Source: an uncultured Aquimarina sp.
GTDB lineage: Bacteria > Bacteroidota > Bacteroidia > Flavobacteriales > Flavobacteriaceae
Reading direction: 5' to 3'
NCBI RefSeq assembly: GCF_947492405.1
Contig: NZ_CANLMP010000012.1
Location: forward strand, 1-64,000
Length of the DNA: 64,000 nt
Positions 16,087 to 24,408 of this stretch are shown one piece after another. The translations under genes and the position numbers were made by a program. The stretch's first letter is position 1, and each line of letters opens with the position of its first letter. The notes below the pieces were generated by a model that saw nothing but the letters and a program-made list of their open reading frames with translations, made no database searches and was not told the DNA's origin.

Positions 16087-18417
16087 ATGAAAAACATACT
16101 AATGACAGTTGCATTCCTAATTATAGGAATTAGCGGCTACGCGCAATCTTTTCAAGGAAAAATTGTAGATAATTCTAATAATCCGTTATCAGGAGCAACA
16201 ATAATTGAATCAAATACACCTTCTAATGGAGTAATGAGCGATGATAAAGGTCTTTTTAAAATAATTCTCAAAAACTCAAACGAAGTAACTGTTAGTTTTT
16301 TGGGATATATCACTAAGAAAGTAACACTTACAAATAATACTAACATTATACGGCTCAATGAAGATAATGTAGCTCTAGAAGAAGTATTTGTTACATCAGC
16401 AAGTAGAGAAATTCAAAAACGCTCTGAAGTACCTGGATCAATCTCTACAATCTCTGCAAAAACTATTGAAGAGACAAAGGCTTTTGGAATCGATCAATTG
16501 ATAAATCAAGTTCCTGGAGTTTTTATGTCAACTTCTAGAGCAGCTAGTAATGAACAACATTTTATGGCTGTTCGCTCTCCTATTTCTACAAAAGCCCTCT
16601 TTTTATATTTAGAAGATGGATTACAAATACGCCCTACTTCAGTTTTTAATCATAATACTTTATTAGAAATGAACGATCTTTCTTATGATCGTATAGAAGT
16701 ACTAAAAGGTCCAGCTTCTAGTATATATGGTAGCGAATCTATTGGTGGTAGCTTTAATTTTATTACCAAAAATCCAACAGAGAATCTGAGTGGAAGTATT
16801 GGCTTCCAAACCAATGATATAGGATTAACTCGTTATGAATTAGAAGTATCGGATAAAACCAATGATAAATTCGGCTTCTATTTTGGTGGGCATTATGTAC
16901 AACGTAATAATGGACCGATCGAACATAGTGATTACGAAAAACTAGCTGTTACATTTAAGACCGTTTATAACTTTTCTGACATCACAAAATGGACAACAGT
17001 TTTAGATATTATTGATTATAGATCAGACATGACAGGTTCTCTGAGTGAATCAGATTATTTTGGACGAAATTTTGAAAGTGATCAGACATTTACTGAAAGA
17101 GAAGCTTTGGCTTTTAGATTCAGAACAACTTTAGATAAGTTCTGGAATGATCGTAATAAAACTTCTTTTAATTTTATTTTCAGAGACAATACAATGGATC
17201 AAAATCCATCGTATAGAGTTCGTCAGTTTAGAGATCAAGGTCAGTTAACTGGTTTTGGGTCTGGAGAAGTAAATTCTAATCAATTTAGAAGTTTTGTAGG
17301 ATTGATTCAGCATAAATTAGATTTTAATTTTGCTAATTCATCATTAATTCTAGGTGCTACCGGTGATTTCTCGCCTCAAAAGTATATAGCAGAAACTACT
17401 AGCATTACTGTAGATCCTGTAACTGGAAGAAATATAGATTTCAGCATTAATTCCGGAGATTTCATATTGAATTATGAAGCGAACATCTTTAACTATGCTG
17501 GGTTTCTACAATATGAGATATCACCTATTAAACAATTAAAAGTTACAGCTGCATTAAGGTACGATGGATTCGAATATGATTATGACAATCTGGTAGATGA
17601 AATTGCGGGTGTACAAGATGCTGTAGACAACTTTAATAATCTAACTCCTAAGTTAGGAATCAATTATAATTTTTCCAGTAAAACAGGAATCTATGCGAAT
17701 TATTCACAAGGGTTTACTCCACCTCAGGTTTCTACTTTATATCGTAATAGAAACGAAGTACAAGGTATTAGACCTAGCAGGTATAACAATTATGAAATTG
17801 GAGGATATCATTCGATTTCATCGAAGCTAACCTTAGATGCTGCAATATATGTTTTAGAAGGAAAAAACACATTGATCACTTTACGGGATGAGGATGATAA
17901 CTTTTTTAATACAAACGCGGGTAAAACCAGATCATATGGTATTGAATATGGAGTTACTTGGAACATTCTTAAAGAATTGTCAATCTCTCATAATGGTAGC
18001 TATGCAAAGCATCAGTACATAGATTTTTTTGACAACGGGGTAGATTATTCAGATACAGAAAGAGAGACTGCTCCTAACTTATTGGGAACCTCAATGGTAA
18101 CCTACCGTAAAGATTTTAAAAATTTTGGTTTTAGCATCACAGGAGAACATGAATTAGTCGGAAGCTATAATACTAGTTTCGAAAATCAAGTCGAAAATGA
18201 CGATGGAACATTTAGTACAGCAACATATGATGGTCATAATGTCTTTAACCTTCGAGCTTCAATAAGCCATAAAGGATTTGAAATATGGGGACATGCCTTA
18301 AATGTTTTTGATGAATTATATGCTGCAAGAGCTTCATATAATAGATTTAGAAATGAAAATAGTTTCACTATTGGAAATCCAAGAGCTTTTCATCTTGGAG
18401 TAAGATATAATTTTTAA
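16087..18417 (+). CDS. TonB-dependent outer-membrane receptor
   Basis: Outer-membrane transporter (776 residues) driven by TonB-ExbBD. The signal peptide ends at GYAQS (about 19). A carboxypeptidase-regulatory-like domain follows (QGKIVDNSNNPLSGATIIESNT), then the plug domain (about 110-235, SISTISAKTIEETKAFGIDQLINQVPGV, LKGPASSIYGSESIGGSFNFITK) and a 22-strand-type barrel ending in the aromatic residue of HLGVRYNF. The neighbours, a PepSY protein and a Cys-motif membrane protein, point to uptake of iron-siderophore, haem or another metal complex rather than glycans, and no SusD is present. Preceded within 2.1 kb by fur. Confidence 0.93.
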   Translation: MKNILMTVAFLIIGISGYAQSFQGKIVDNSNNPLSGATIIESNTPSNGVMSDDKGLFKIILKNSNEVTVSFLGYITKKVTLTNNTNIIRLNEDNVALEEVFVTSASREIQKRSEVPGSISTISAKTIEETKAFGIDQLINQVPGVFMSTSRAASNEQHFMAVRSPISTKALFLYLEDGLQIRPTSVFNHNTLLEMNDLSYDRIEVLKGPASSIYGSESIGGSFNFITKNPTENLSGSIGFQTNDIGLTRYELEVSDKTNDKFGFYFGGHYVQRNNGPIEHSDYEKLAVTFKTVYNFSDITKWTTVLDIIDYRSDMTGSLSESDYFGRNFESDQTFTEREALAFRFRTTLDKFWNDRNKTSFNFIFRDNTMDQNPSYRVRQFRDQGQLTGFGSGEVNSNQFRSFVGLIQHKLDFNFANSSLILGATGDFSPQKYIAETTSITVDPVTGRNIDFSINSGDFILNYEANIFNYAGFLQYEISPIKQLKVTAALRYDGFEYDYDNLVDEIAGVQDAVDNFNNLTPKLGINYNFSSKTGIYANYSQGFTPPQVSTLYRNRNEVQGIRPSRYNNYEIGGYHSISSKLTLDAAIYVLEGKNTLITLRDEDDNFFNTNAGKTRSYGIEYGVTWNILKELSISHNGSYAKHQYIDFFDNGVDYSDTERETAPNLLGTSMVTYRKDFKNFGFSITGEHELVGSYNTSFENQVENDDGTFSTATYDGHNVFNLRASISHKGFEIWGHALNVFDELYAARASYNRFRNENSFTIGNPRAFHLGVRYNF

Positions 18418-18452
18418 AAACAAAGTAAATACAGTTTCTAAAATATAATTAT

Positions 18453-18565
18453 GATCTGCTGTCGCATTGAGTATGTGTTTAAAGAGTTGACATCTCTATT
18501 ATTTGTTTCTGGACACTACTTATCTATTATGGGGTAATAGATAATGTCGACAGTAGATCTTTTTA
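18453..18565 (+). ncRNA. Structured intergenic RNA with mutually exclusive hairpins, ending in a T-run
   Basis: The right arm 18535-18559 can pair with three partners. It forms a perfect 10-bp stem TTATCTATTA (18520-18529) / TAATAGATAA (18535-18544). It forms a 15-pair outer stem GATCTGCTGTCGCAT (18453-18467) with 18544-18559, with one bulged A and one G-U pair. Alternatively GTTGACAT plus CTATTA (18486-18501) pairs with 18535-18551. The outer stem is followed by CTTTTT (18559-18564). The region lies between the TonB receptor and the PepSY gene, so it is either the receptor's terminator or an attenuator controlling read-through. A palindrome TATAAGCTTATA follows at 18564-18575. Confidence 0.5.
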
Positions 18566-18589
18566 TAAGCTTATATAAAACAATCTATA

Positions 18590-19837
18590 ATGAAAAAATC
18601 AAAACTTAATAGTTGGCTATGGAAATGGCATTTTATAGCTGGACTAATATCACTTCCTTTTGTGCTAGTGCTTTCTATAACCGGAACGATTTACTTATTC
18701 AAATCTGATTATGAAACTCCTAGACAAAAACATATAAAAGAAGTAACGGTAACCGGAATTCCTATTCCCTTACAAGAACAATTATTAATCGCCAATACTA
18801 ATGCTATTAAAAAACCAAATTCTGTTATTATAGCTACATCTCCTAATCAAGCCACAGAATTTATTTCTGGTAGATTTGGTGGCAAAAGTAGTTTGTTTAT
18901 TAATCCATATACTGCTACTGTTTCTGGAGAGATTATTAGCAAAAAAACAGACATGCATATCGTAAGAAAGTTGCACGGAGAGCTACTAACGGGTAAATTC
19001 GGAACTAAGATCATAGAATTAATAGCAAGTTGGATGGTCGTTTTAATAATAACCGGTTTATATGTTTGGTGGCCGTCTGGAGGATGGAAGTTAAAAGGAT
19101 ATTTTATACCAAGAACAAACCTTGATCGCAGAACTTTTTATAGAGATTTGCATGCCATTTCTGGGTTCTGGATATCAATTTTATTACTCATGATTTTAGC
19201 TGGGGGATTTCCTTGGACAGATGTTTTTGGTAATAACTTTAAGCAAATACAAAAACTAACAAACACCGGATATCCTAGTACCTGGCAAGCAAATCGAATA
19301 CAGTCTACTCCTTCTGGAAATCCTTTAACACTGGATCAAATTGTAGAAAAGGCAAAAACATTAAAACTTCCTGGCGAAGTAACACTTAGTTTTCCAAAGG
19401 ACTCAAAAGGAGTATATAGCCTATCTAATTTTAATCCATCTGATCTATCGTCACAGCAAAAAATTCACTTTGATCAATATTCCGGAGAAACTATTCTGAA
19501 ACATACTTGGAAAGACGTAGGAATCTTAATGCGAGGTAGAATGTGGTTTATGGCCTTTCATCAAGGAGAATTTGGGGTATGGAATTGGTGGTTGATGTTA
19601 TGTACAGCAATTATATTGACAATAATGAGTGCATCTGCGATTGTATCTTATGTATTACGGAAACGAAAGAAAAGTTGGGGAATTCCTAAAGTTCCTGCTT
19701 CATTTAAGGTTGGATATGGTATTGTTATAATTCTTGTATTACTTTCTTTGTTGTTCCCTTTATTTGGAATAAGTCTTTTGTTTATTTTAGGAATCGAATA
19801 CGGAAGAAAAAAATACAAACTCACTAGAATTTCTTAA
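18590..19837 (+). CDS. PepSY-associated transmembrane protein
   Basis: Inner-membrane protein (415 residues) of the PepSY_TM family, often encoded beside siderophore or haem receptors and believed to help reduce or release the imported metal. The first helix follows WLWKWHFIAGLISLPFVLVLSITGTIYLF (about 12-35). Further helices lie near 145-163, 192-212, 340-362 and 380-408. PepSY segments surround IVEKAKTLKLPGEVTLSFPKD. Conserved histidines in KWHF, KLHGEL, DLHAISG and AFHQGEFG could ligate haem or metal. It follows the TonB receptor by 172 bp across the structured region at 18453-18565. Confidence 0.88.
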   Translation: MKKSKLNSWLWKWHFIAGLISLPFVLVLSITGTIYLFKSDYETPRQKHIKEVTVTGIPIPLQEQLLIANTNAIKKPNSVIIATSPNQATEFISGRFGGKSSLFINPYTATVSGEIISKKTDMHIVRKLHGELLTGKFGTKIIELIASWMVVLIITGLYVWWPSGGWKLKGYFIPRTNLDRRTFYRDLHAISGFWISILLLMILAGGFPWTDVFGNNFKQIQKLTNTGYPSTWQANRIQSTPSGNPLTLDQIVEKAKTLKLPGEVTLSFPKDSKGVYSLSNFNPSDLSSQQKIHFDQYSGETILKHTWKDVGILMRGRMWFMAFHQGEFGVWNWWLMLCTAIILTIMSASAIVSYVLRKRKKSWGIPKVPASFKVGYGIVIILVLLSLLFPLFGISLLFILGIEYGRKKYKLTRIS

Positions 19838-19874
19838 TCAATAATAGCTTTAATCGATATACTTAAAAAATTAA

Positions 19875-19882
19875 TACATTTG
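19875..19882 (+). promoter_or_regulatory. -7 box for the lipoprotein gene
   Basis: TACATTTG, a perfect TAnnTTTG box, ends 20 nt before the ATG at 19902. No convincing TTG at -33. Confidence 0.4.
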
Positions 19883-19901
19883 AAACACAAAAATAATACT
19901 C

Positions 19902-20342
19902 ATGAAAACTAAAAGATTATATTGCTTCTTATTCACCTTAGGACTCATTTTCAATGTTGCCTGTAATCAATTATCCAAAGAAGAGCAAGAGTTTGATGCT
20001 TTGATGCAAAAAGTAATTGACGTACACGATGAAGTAATGCCTAAAATGGGAACTATGAGTTCTTTAATAAAAGATCTGGAACCGAAAATTGACACGACTG
20101 CTACTGGTAAATCATACGCTACTGCTCAAAAAGACCTTAAAGACTCTTATGATTTTATGATGGATTGGATGGGTGACTTTAGTAATAAATTTCCTCACGG
20201 AGAAGAAAACACAACCAAGGACATTGAAAAGTTTACTGCTAAAATGAAAATGCTGCAAGAAGAAGAACTGGAAGTTAAGAAACTAAGAGATCAGATCAAT
20301 TCTAGTATTAATAATGCAAAGAAGCTGTTAGAAAAGTCATAA
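19902..20342 (+). CDS. Putative helical lipoprotein
   Basis: 146 residues. The N-terminal signal ends in the lipobox LIFNVAC (Cys 21), so it should be lipid-anchored. The mature part is charged and predicted helical, with a coiled-coil-like C terminus (KMKMLQEEELEVKKLRDQINSSINNAKKLLEKS). No catalytic motif is visible and the function is unknown. The next gene is a secreted OmpA-like protein with its own promoter, so an envelope role for both is plausible. Confidence 0.75.
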   Translation: MKTKRLYCFLFTLGLIFNVACNQLSKEEQEFDALMQKVIDVHDEVMPKMGTMSSLIKDLEPKIDTTATGKSYATAQKDLKDSYDFMMDWMGDFSNKFPHGEENTTKDIEKFTAKMKMLQEEELEVKKLRDQINSSINNAKKLLEKS

Positions 20343-20352
20343 CCTATGGTTT

Positions 20353-20385
20353 TTGGTTATAGTTTATAAAATTGTTTTATTTTTG
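20353..20385 (+). promoter_or_regulatory. Promoter of the OmpA-like gene
   Basis: TTG (20353-20355), 22 bases, TATTTTTG (20378-20385). Because the upstream in-frame ATG at 20372 lies inside this promoter, the translation start must be the ATG at 20411. Confidence 0.65.
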
Positions 20386-20410
20386 CTGCTGCAACAAATC
20401 GCTTAAACCA

Positions 20411-21220
20411 ATGAGAAAAATTATTTTATTTACCTCTGTACTATTATTGACCAATACATTTGTACACGCTCAAAAAAAGAAAGACTTATTAGCAGAAATT
20501 GATAAGCTTCGACAAGAGCTAAAAACTACAGAAGGAGAACTAACTGAAGCTCGTAAAAATGAAAGAGTAAGTCAATCCAAAGTAAAAACAATGGAGACTC
20601 AGGTAGCTGACCTAAAAGAAACCAATGCTACGCTATTAACTAATATGAGTAGTTTTACGGAGCTTTCTAACAAAAAAGCCAATAACCTGCAGACTTCGCA
20701 AGAAATCATTAAAGCAAAAGATCAACAACTAAATGTAATCAATGATGCAATTACTGCTAATGACTCTATTAATTTAGCCGTGTTTAGTAAGTTTAAAAAT
20801 GCTATCGGAGGTGATAACATAAAAATCAGTAACGGTACGATACATATAGTTATACCAAATACTACTCTTTTTGGAGAAAACGATAAGAATTATATTGTAG
20901 ATGAAAAAGCAAAACCAACATTAGAAAAGATTGCTACTATACTAAACGCCGATCCAAATCTTAATGTATTGGTAGAAGGTAATAGTAATGCCCTAAAACT
21001 AGATGGAAAAAAACTTATAGATAATTGGGATTTAAGCTCCAGACAAGCTGCTTCTGTTGTGAGAGTGCTACATACGGATTATAAAGTGGATCCTAAACGG
21101 CTAGAAACTTTAGGAAAAAGTGAATATAGTACCGAAGGTATTGAAACTGTAACAAGAATTATAATTGATCCAAAATTCGATAAATTTTATAATTTAGTAA
21201 AAGACAATATGAAGAATTAA
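20411..21220 (+). CDS. OmpA-like peptidoglycan-binding protein with coiled-coil stalk
   Basis: Secreted envelope protein of about 269 residues from ATG 20411, which opens a clean signal peptide (MRKIILFTSVLLLTNTFVHAQ). The longer ORF from 20372 starts upstream of the promoter -7 box and would bury the signal. A long coiled coil (about 25-115) precedes an OmpA C-terminal domain (about 155-265) with NLNVLVEGNSNAL, LDNWDLSSRQAASVVRVL and a diverged end, so it probably anchors to peptidoglycan. One atypical point: the usual HTD of the OmpA core is EGN here, so ligand binding may be altered. Confidence 0.8.
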   Translation: MRKIILFTSVLLLTNTFVHAQKKKDLLAEIDKLRQELKTTEGELTEARKNERVSQSKVKTMETQVADLKETNATLLTNMSSFTELSNKKANNLQTSQEIIKAKDQQLNVINDAITANDSINLAVFSKFKNAIGGDNIKISNGTIHIVIPNTTLFGENDKNYIVDEKAKPTLEKIATILNADPNLNVLVEGNSNALKLDGKKLIDNWDLSSRQAASVVRVLHTDYKVDPKRLETLGKSEYSTEGIETVTRIIIDPKFDKFYNLVKDNMKN

Positions 21221-21248
21221 TTTTTTAAAGTTTCATATAACATATATC

Positions 21249-21280
21249 AAAAGACCAACTATTTCTAGTTGGTCTTTTTT
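21249..21280. terminator. Bidirectional terminator between the OmpA-like and AraC genes
   Basis: Perfect 13-bp stem AAAAGACCAACTA (21249-21261) / TAGTTGGTCTTTT (21266-21278), loop TTTC, T-run after and A-run before. The flanking genes converge on it. Confidence 0.9.
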
Positions 21281-21316
21281 AATGGTTTTAACGAAAATAT
21301 AAGTGTACCTTAATTC

Positions 21317-22162
21317 CTAAGAATTAGTAAGTTTTTTGTTCTTAAACTCCGTGGGATTCATTCCTGCATGTTTTTTAAAAAATTTAGAAAAATGCCCTGC
21401 TTCTTTATACCCTAACTCATACGCTATTTCTTCAGAAGTTTTGTCTGAGTATATTAATAAACGTTTTGCCTCTAATACAATACGTTCATTAATCGTTGCT
21501 AAAGGCGACTTATCACTATATTTATGAAACAAATTGGATAAAGTCTTAGGAGATTTAAATAATAACTCCGCATATTCAGCAACTTGATGTTTTTCACGAA
21601 AGTGTTTTTCTATTAAAATATTAAACTTCCGGATAGTATCCAATTGATTATTTGGTAAATCCGGTTCTGGCAAATCCTCTTTTACCAGTCTTCTTGATTT
21701 AATAAGAAATCTTTTTAGAAGTGTCTGAAGCATTTCTCCTTGTATCTGATCTTTATTTTCAAATTCCTCTCTAAAAGAATCGAACATCGCCGAGAAACTT
21801 ATCCTTTCCTTTTCATTAAGTGATAATATCTGTGGAACAGAAGAACCAAAAAACAAAAAACCATTACAAGAAACCTCCTGATCATGATCTTTGATGCAAT
21901 AAAATTCTCTATTGAATACCAAAGAAATCATACCATCTGTATTTTGATCAATCTCCAATACATTGATGGGAGTACAAAAAATGACTTGATCTTTTTTTAA
22001 TTCAATAAGCGAACCATCTACACGAAAACTCACCTCATGATCCTTACTCCATATGATTTTATATAATCCTTTATTTCTTAGTAAATCTAATGCCGGAGAG
22101 CAATTAAAATCAGTAAGAATAAAGGAACTCTCATCTTTTATGCTTGAATAATCTAATCTCAT
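21317..22162 (-). CDS. AraC family transcriptional regulator
   Basis: Regulator with an unrecognised N-terminal sensing domain and a C-terminal double helix-turn-helix (about 185-280): VAEYAELLFKSPKTLSNLFHKYSDKSPLATINERIVLEAKRLL, then SEEIAYELGYKEAGHFSKFFKKHAGMNPTEFKN. I choose the ATG at 22162; a TTG two codons earlier (22168) is possible. It is divergent from the NTF2-like gene at 22289, with 126 bp between them, and probably controls it, the usual arrangement for such pairs. Confidence 0.9.
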   Translation of the reverse strand: MRLDYSSIKDESSFILTDFNCSPALDLLRNKGLYKIIWSKDHEVSFRVDGSLIELKKDQVIFCTPINVLEIDQNTDGMISLVFNREFYCIKDHDQEVSCNGFLFFGSSVPQILSLNEKERISFSAMFDSFREEFENKDQIQGEMLQTLLKRFLIKSRRLVKEDLPEPDLPNNQLDTIRKFNILIEKHFREKHQVAEYAELLFKSPKTLSNLFHKYSDKSPLATINERIVLEAKRLLIYSDKTSEEIAYELGYKEAGHFSKFFKKHAGMNPTEFKNKKLTNS

Positions 22163-22250
22163 ACTCAAATAAACAAATAAATTTTATCAAAAAAGAAAAA
22201 TCTATCAGTCTTAAGGAATAATTTACATTTTACAACCTTTACTTCTGATT

Positions 22251-22258
22251 TAAATTTG
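22251..22258 (+). promoter_or_regulatory. -7 box for the NTF2-like gene
   Basis: TAAATTTG, 30 nt before the ATG at 22289. The -33 region lacks TTG, which would suit activation by the divergent AraC regulator. Confidence 0.4.
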
Positions 22259-22288
22259 CACATATAATTAATCTAAAAATAAAGATAC

Positions 22289-22645
22289 ATGGAAACTGTA
22301 ATAGAAAACAACCTGAAACACATTCACGAATTATTATCAAAAGGAGCTTTTATTGAAGCTATGGACACTTATTTACATGATGATGTAGAATTAAGAGAAA
22401 GTAATGATGCCCCTAAAAAAGGAAAAGAATTCAATCTAAAATTTGAACAAGATTTTATTGACAACCAACTTTCAGAGTTTATTAAATATGAAGTGAAAAA
22501 TTACGCTATTAATGGGAATCATTCTTTTTATGACGCCATAATGGAATTAAAACTAAAAGATGGTAGTACAATGCTTTCTGAACAAACCGTAGTTACAGAA
22601 TGGAAAGATGGCAAAATCTATAGAGAACGTTATTATCACGCATAG
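22289..22645 (+). CDS. SnoaL/NTF2-like domain protein
   Basis: 118-residue single-domain protein of the cone-shaped NTF2-like fold: IHELLSKGAFIEAMDTYLHDDVELRESNDAPKKGKEF at the start and TVVTEWKDGKIYRERYYHA at the end, both typical of SnoaL-like polypeptides. Such proteins bind or isomerise small hydrophobic molecules. No specific substrate can be inferred. Divergent from an AraC regulator and closed by its own terminator, so it is a monocistronic unit. Confidence 0.8.
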   Translation: METVIENNLKHIHELLSKGAFIEAMDTYLHDDVELRESNDAPKKGKEFNLKFEQDFIDNQLSEFIKYEVKNYAINGNHSFYDAIMELKLKDGSTMLSEQTVVTEWKDGKIYRERYYHA

Positions 22646-22660
22646 TAAATACTAATAAGG

Positions 22661-22690
22661 AAATCCAATCAGAAATGATTGGATTTTTTT
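22661..22690 (+). terminator. Rho-independent terminator after the NTF2-like gene
   Basis: Perfect 11-bp stem AAATCCAATCA (22661-22671) / TGATTGGATTT (22676-22686) with a GAAA tetraloop and seven T residues. Confidence 0.92.
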
Positions 22691-22721
22691 ATTACATCAA
22701 TAAGATCTTCATTCAATTACT

Positions 22722-23600
22722 TTATAACCGATATTCTTTTCTAAATTCCAACGGTGTTTTATGTGTCTTCAATTTAAATACCTTGGAGAAATAGGCATAA
22801 TCTTCATAACCTAAACTTTGTCCAATTAAGGACAAAGAATTATCAGAATGCACAATTAGTCGTTTTGCTTCCAATATAATACGTTCAGTTATTAATTCGG
22901 TGGTAGTTTTATTTAATGTTGTTTTTGTAATTCGATTTAAGTGTTTAGCAGTAATACTTAGCTTTTCTGCATAGAACTTTGCAGATTTTTCAGTTTTATA
23001 AAACTCTTCTATTGTAGTTTCCAAAACAGATAACGTCTGTAAGTAAATTGGAGTCGAAGATTTATGAACGGCTTTTTTATTTATGTATAAACGAGATAAA
23101 TCAATATAAATAAGATCAACCAAACTAGCTATTTTTTGTTTATTAAAAGGTAGGCTTTGGTAAAACTCTAAATTTACTTCATTAAAATAAGATGCTAACG
23201 CAGTAATCTTATCTATCTTCAAGTTTATGTAAGGTGGATTATTGTATGAATAATAAAACGGAAATTGTTGGAGTTTTTTATTTGAAAAATGAAATTCATA
23301 AAAATCTTGAGAATGAAAAAAAATATACCCCTCTGGTTGTTCATCAAATTTCCAATAATGTGTCTGACCTGGCATTAAAAAAAAGACACTTCCTGGTAAT
23401 ACTTCGTAAGAATTAAAATCAACTTCATGTACGCCACTACCTTTTAAAAAAAATACGCATAGAAAGAAATCATGCTTATGTGGCTTATGAAAGATTTCCT
23501 TATTTTTCAGTAAATGGTTCTTTAGATCATTGCTGTAAAAATCAGTTAAGGATTCTTCCTTTTCAAATTGAGTGATATTTAATATTGGTATTGTTTTCAA
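22722..23600 (-). CDS. AraC family transcriptional regulator with cupin sensor
   Basis: An N-terminal cupin (HKPHKHDFFLCVFFLKGSGVHEVDFNSYEVLPGSVFFLMPGQTHYW) binds a small ligand. The C-terminal AraC domain (SAKFYAEKLSITAKHLNRITKTTLNKTTTELITERIILEAKRLI and LGYEDYAYFSKVFKLKTHKTPLEFRKEY) binds DNA. No ATG opens the frame. I choose the TTG at 23600 because it gives KTIPILNITQF, the usual beginning of this subfamily; the TTG at 23630 adds ten atypical residues. Divergent from the DUF983 gene. Confidence 0.87.
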   Translation of the reverse strand: MKTIPILNITQFEKEESLTDFYSNDLKNHLLKNKEIFHKPHKHDFFLCVFFLKGSGVHEVDFNSYEVLPGSVFFLMPGQTHYWKFDEQPEGYIFFHSQDFYEFHFSNKKLQQFPFYYSYNNPPYINLKIDKITALASYFNEVNLEFYQSLPFNKQKIASLVDLIYIDLSRLYINKKAVHKSSTPIYLQTLSVLETTIEEFYKTEKSAKFYAEKLSITAKHLNRITKTTLNKTTTELITERIILEAKRLIVHSDNSLSLIGQSLGYEDYAYFSKVFKLKTHKTPLEFRKEYRL

Positions 23601-23776
23601 GAAAAAGCAAAATATGTCTCTAAAGTACAAAAAGTTGTGATAAAATTCTGAGTATTTAAAATCTAAGTATTGCTAAATTTGTATTTTAAATATAAAGAAT
23701 AGAAGCTTACACAATAAAAAATAAATATTTACTCCTAAAAAAAGGTAAAGTCTTTTATTTACAAATAACATACACT

Positions 23777-24145
23777 ATGAAATTTCTAAAAGGAACAAAA
23801 ATCAACAGTATCTTGGAAGGTAGTTGCCCTGTTTGTCAGAATGAAAGTATGTACTCCGAGAAAAATCCATACAAATTAAAAGAGACATTAAAAATGAAAG
23901 AGCGATGTGGTTCTTGTAATACAAAATATAAAATTGAGCCTTCCTTTTTTTATGGTGCTATGTATGTAAGTTATCCAGTAGGTATTATGTTTGCCAGCAC
24001 TGCGTTTATTATATCTTACCTTATATTTGGTATTGATCTAATACCTACTTATTGTATAATTGTACTGGTTATGATTTTTTCTCTTCCGATCATTCTTAGA
24101 ATATCAAGAAATATTTGGATAAATTTTTTTATGAGTTATAAATAA
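23777..24145 (+). CDS. DUF983 family membrane protein
   Basis: 122 residues. Two CxxC pairs near the N terminus (CPVCQNES and CGSCNTKY) form a rubredoxin- or zinc-ribbon-like knuckle. Two membrane helices follow (YVSYPVGIMFASTAFIISYLIF and IIVLVMIFSLPIILRI). DUF983 proteins are found near respiratory and haem-copper oxidase genes in other bacteria, and here the cytochrome bd genes lie 260 bp away on the other strand. Function not established. Confidence 0.85.
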   Translation: MKFLKGTKINSILEGSCPVCQNESMYSEKNPYKLKETLKMKERCGSCNTKYKIEPSFFYGAMYVSYPVGIMFASTAFIISYLIFGIDLIPTYCIIVLVMIFSLPIILRISRNIWINFFMSYK

Positions 24146-24214
24146 AATTAGAAACATTATAAAGCTAAACTACAGACATTTAGAAAACCAATTAAAGCTA
24201 GCACTTTATTTGTC

Positions 24215-24270
24215 TTTTTTATTTTAAAACATTGCTTTGAGCAAGCTTTGTGATGTTTTAAAATAAAAAA
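24215..24270. repeat. Long AT-rich inverted repeat
   Basis: Perfect 18-bp inverted repeat: left arm 24215-24232 (TTTTTTATTTTAAAACAT), right arm 24253-24270, 20-nt loop. Its terminal A-run (24265-24270) is also the foot of the tRNA terminator stem, so the two hairpins compete. Probably a back-to-back terminator for the DUF983 gene. Confidence 0.65.
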
Positions 24271-24300
24271 TCCAATTGTAAGAAACAATTGGATTTTTTT
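24265..24300 (-). terminator. Rho-independent terminator of the tRNA-Pro gene
   Basis: Perfect 15-bp stem (24265-24279 with 24285-24299), 5-nt loop; on the minus strand the stem ends in a T-run. It begins one base after the tRNA 3' end. Confidence 0.9.
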
Positions 24301-24301
24301 G

Positions 24302-24376
24302 TCGGGTAGAGAGGATTCGAACCTCCGATCTCTGGTCCCCCAGACCAGCACTTTAACCGGACTAAGCTACTACCCG
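24302..24376 (-). tRNA. tRNA-Pro (anticodon GGG)
   Basis: Minus-strand 75-nt tRNA. Acceptor stem CGGGTAG / CTACCCG plus discriminator A, D arm GCTTAGTCCGGTTAAAGTGC, anticodon stem CTGGT/ACCAG with loop CTGGGGG (anticodon GGG), and T arm GGAGGTTCGAATCCTC. The 3' CCA is not encoded and must be added after transcription. The gene sits 32 bp after cydB with its own -7 box. A 64-codon reading frame over it is spurious. Confidence 0.96.
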
Positions 24377-24388
24377 AAATTTAGGAAA

Positions 24389-24396
24389 CAAATATA
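24389..24396 (-). promoter_or_regulatory. -7 box of the tRNA-Pro gene
   Basis: Minus-strand TATATTTG, ending 12 nt before the tRNA 5' end, so the transcript would start about 7-8 nt upstream of the mature end. No TTG at -33, where the cydB 3' end lies. Confidence 0.55.
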
Positions 24397-24408
24397 AAAA
24401 TACTTTTG

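Noticed and set aside
24157..24351. 64-codon minus-strand ORF ending over the tRNA
   Set aside because: It runs through the tRNA-Pro gene and its terminator; LVWGTRDRRFESS is the usual translation artefact of a tRNA T arm.
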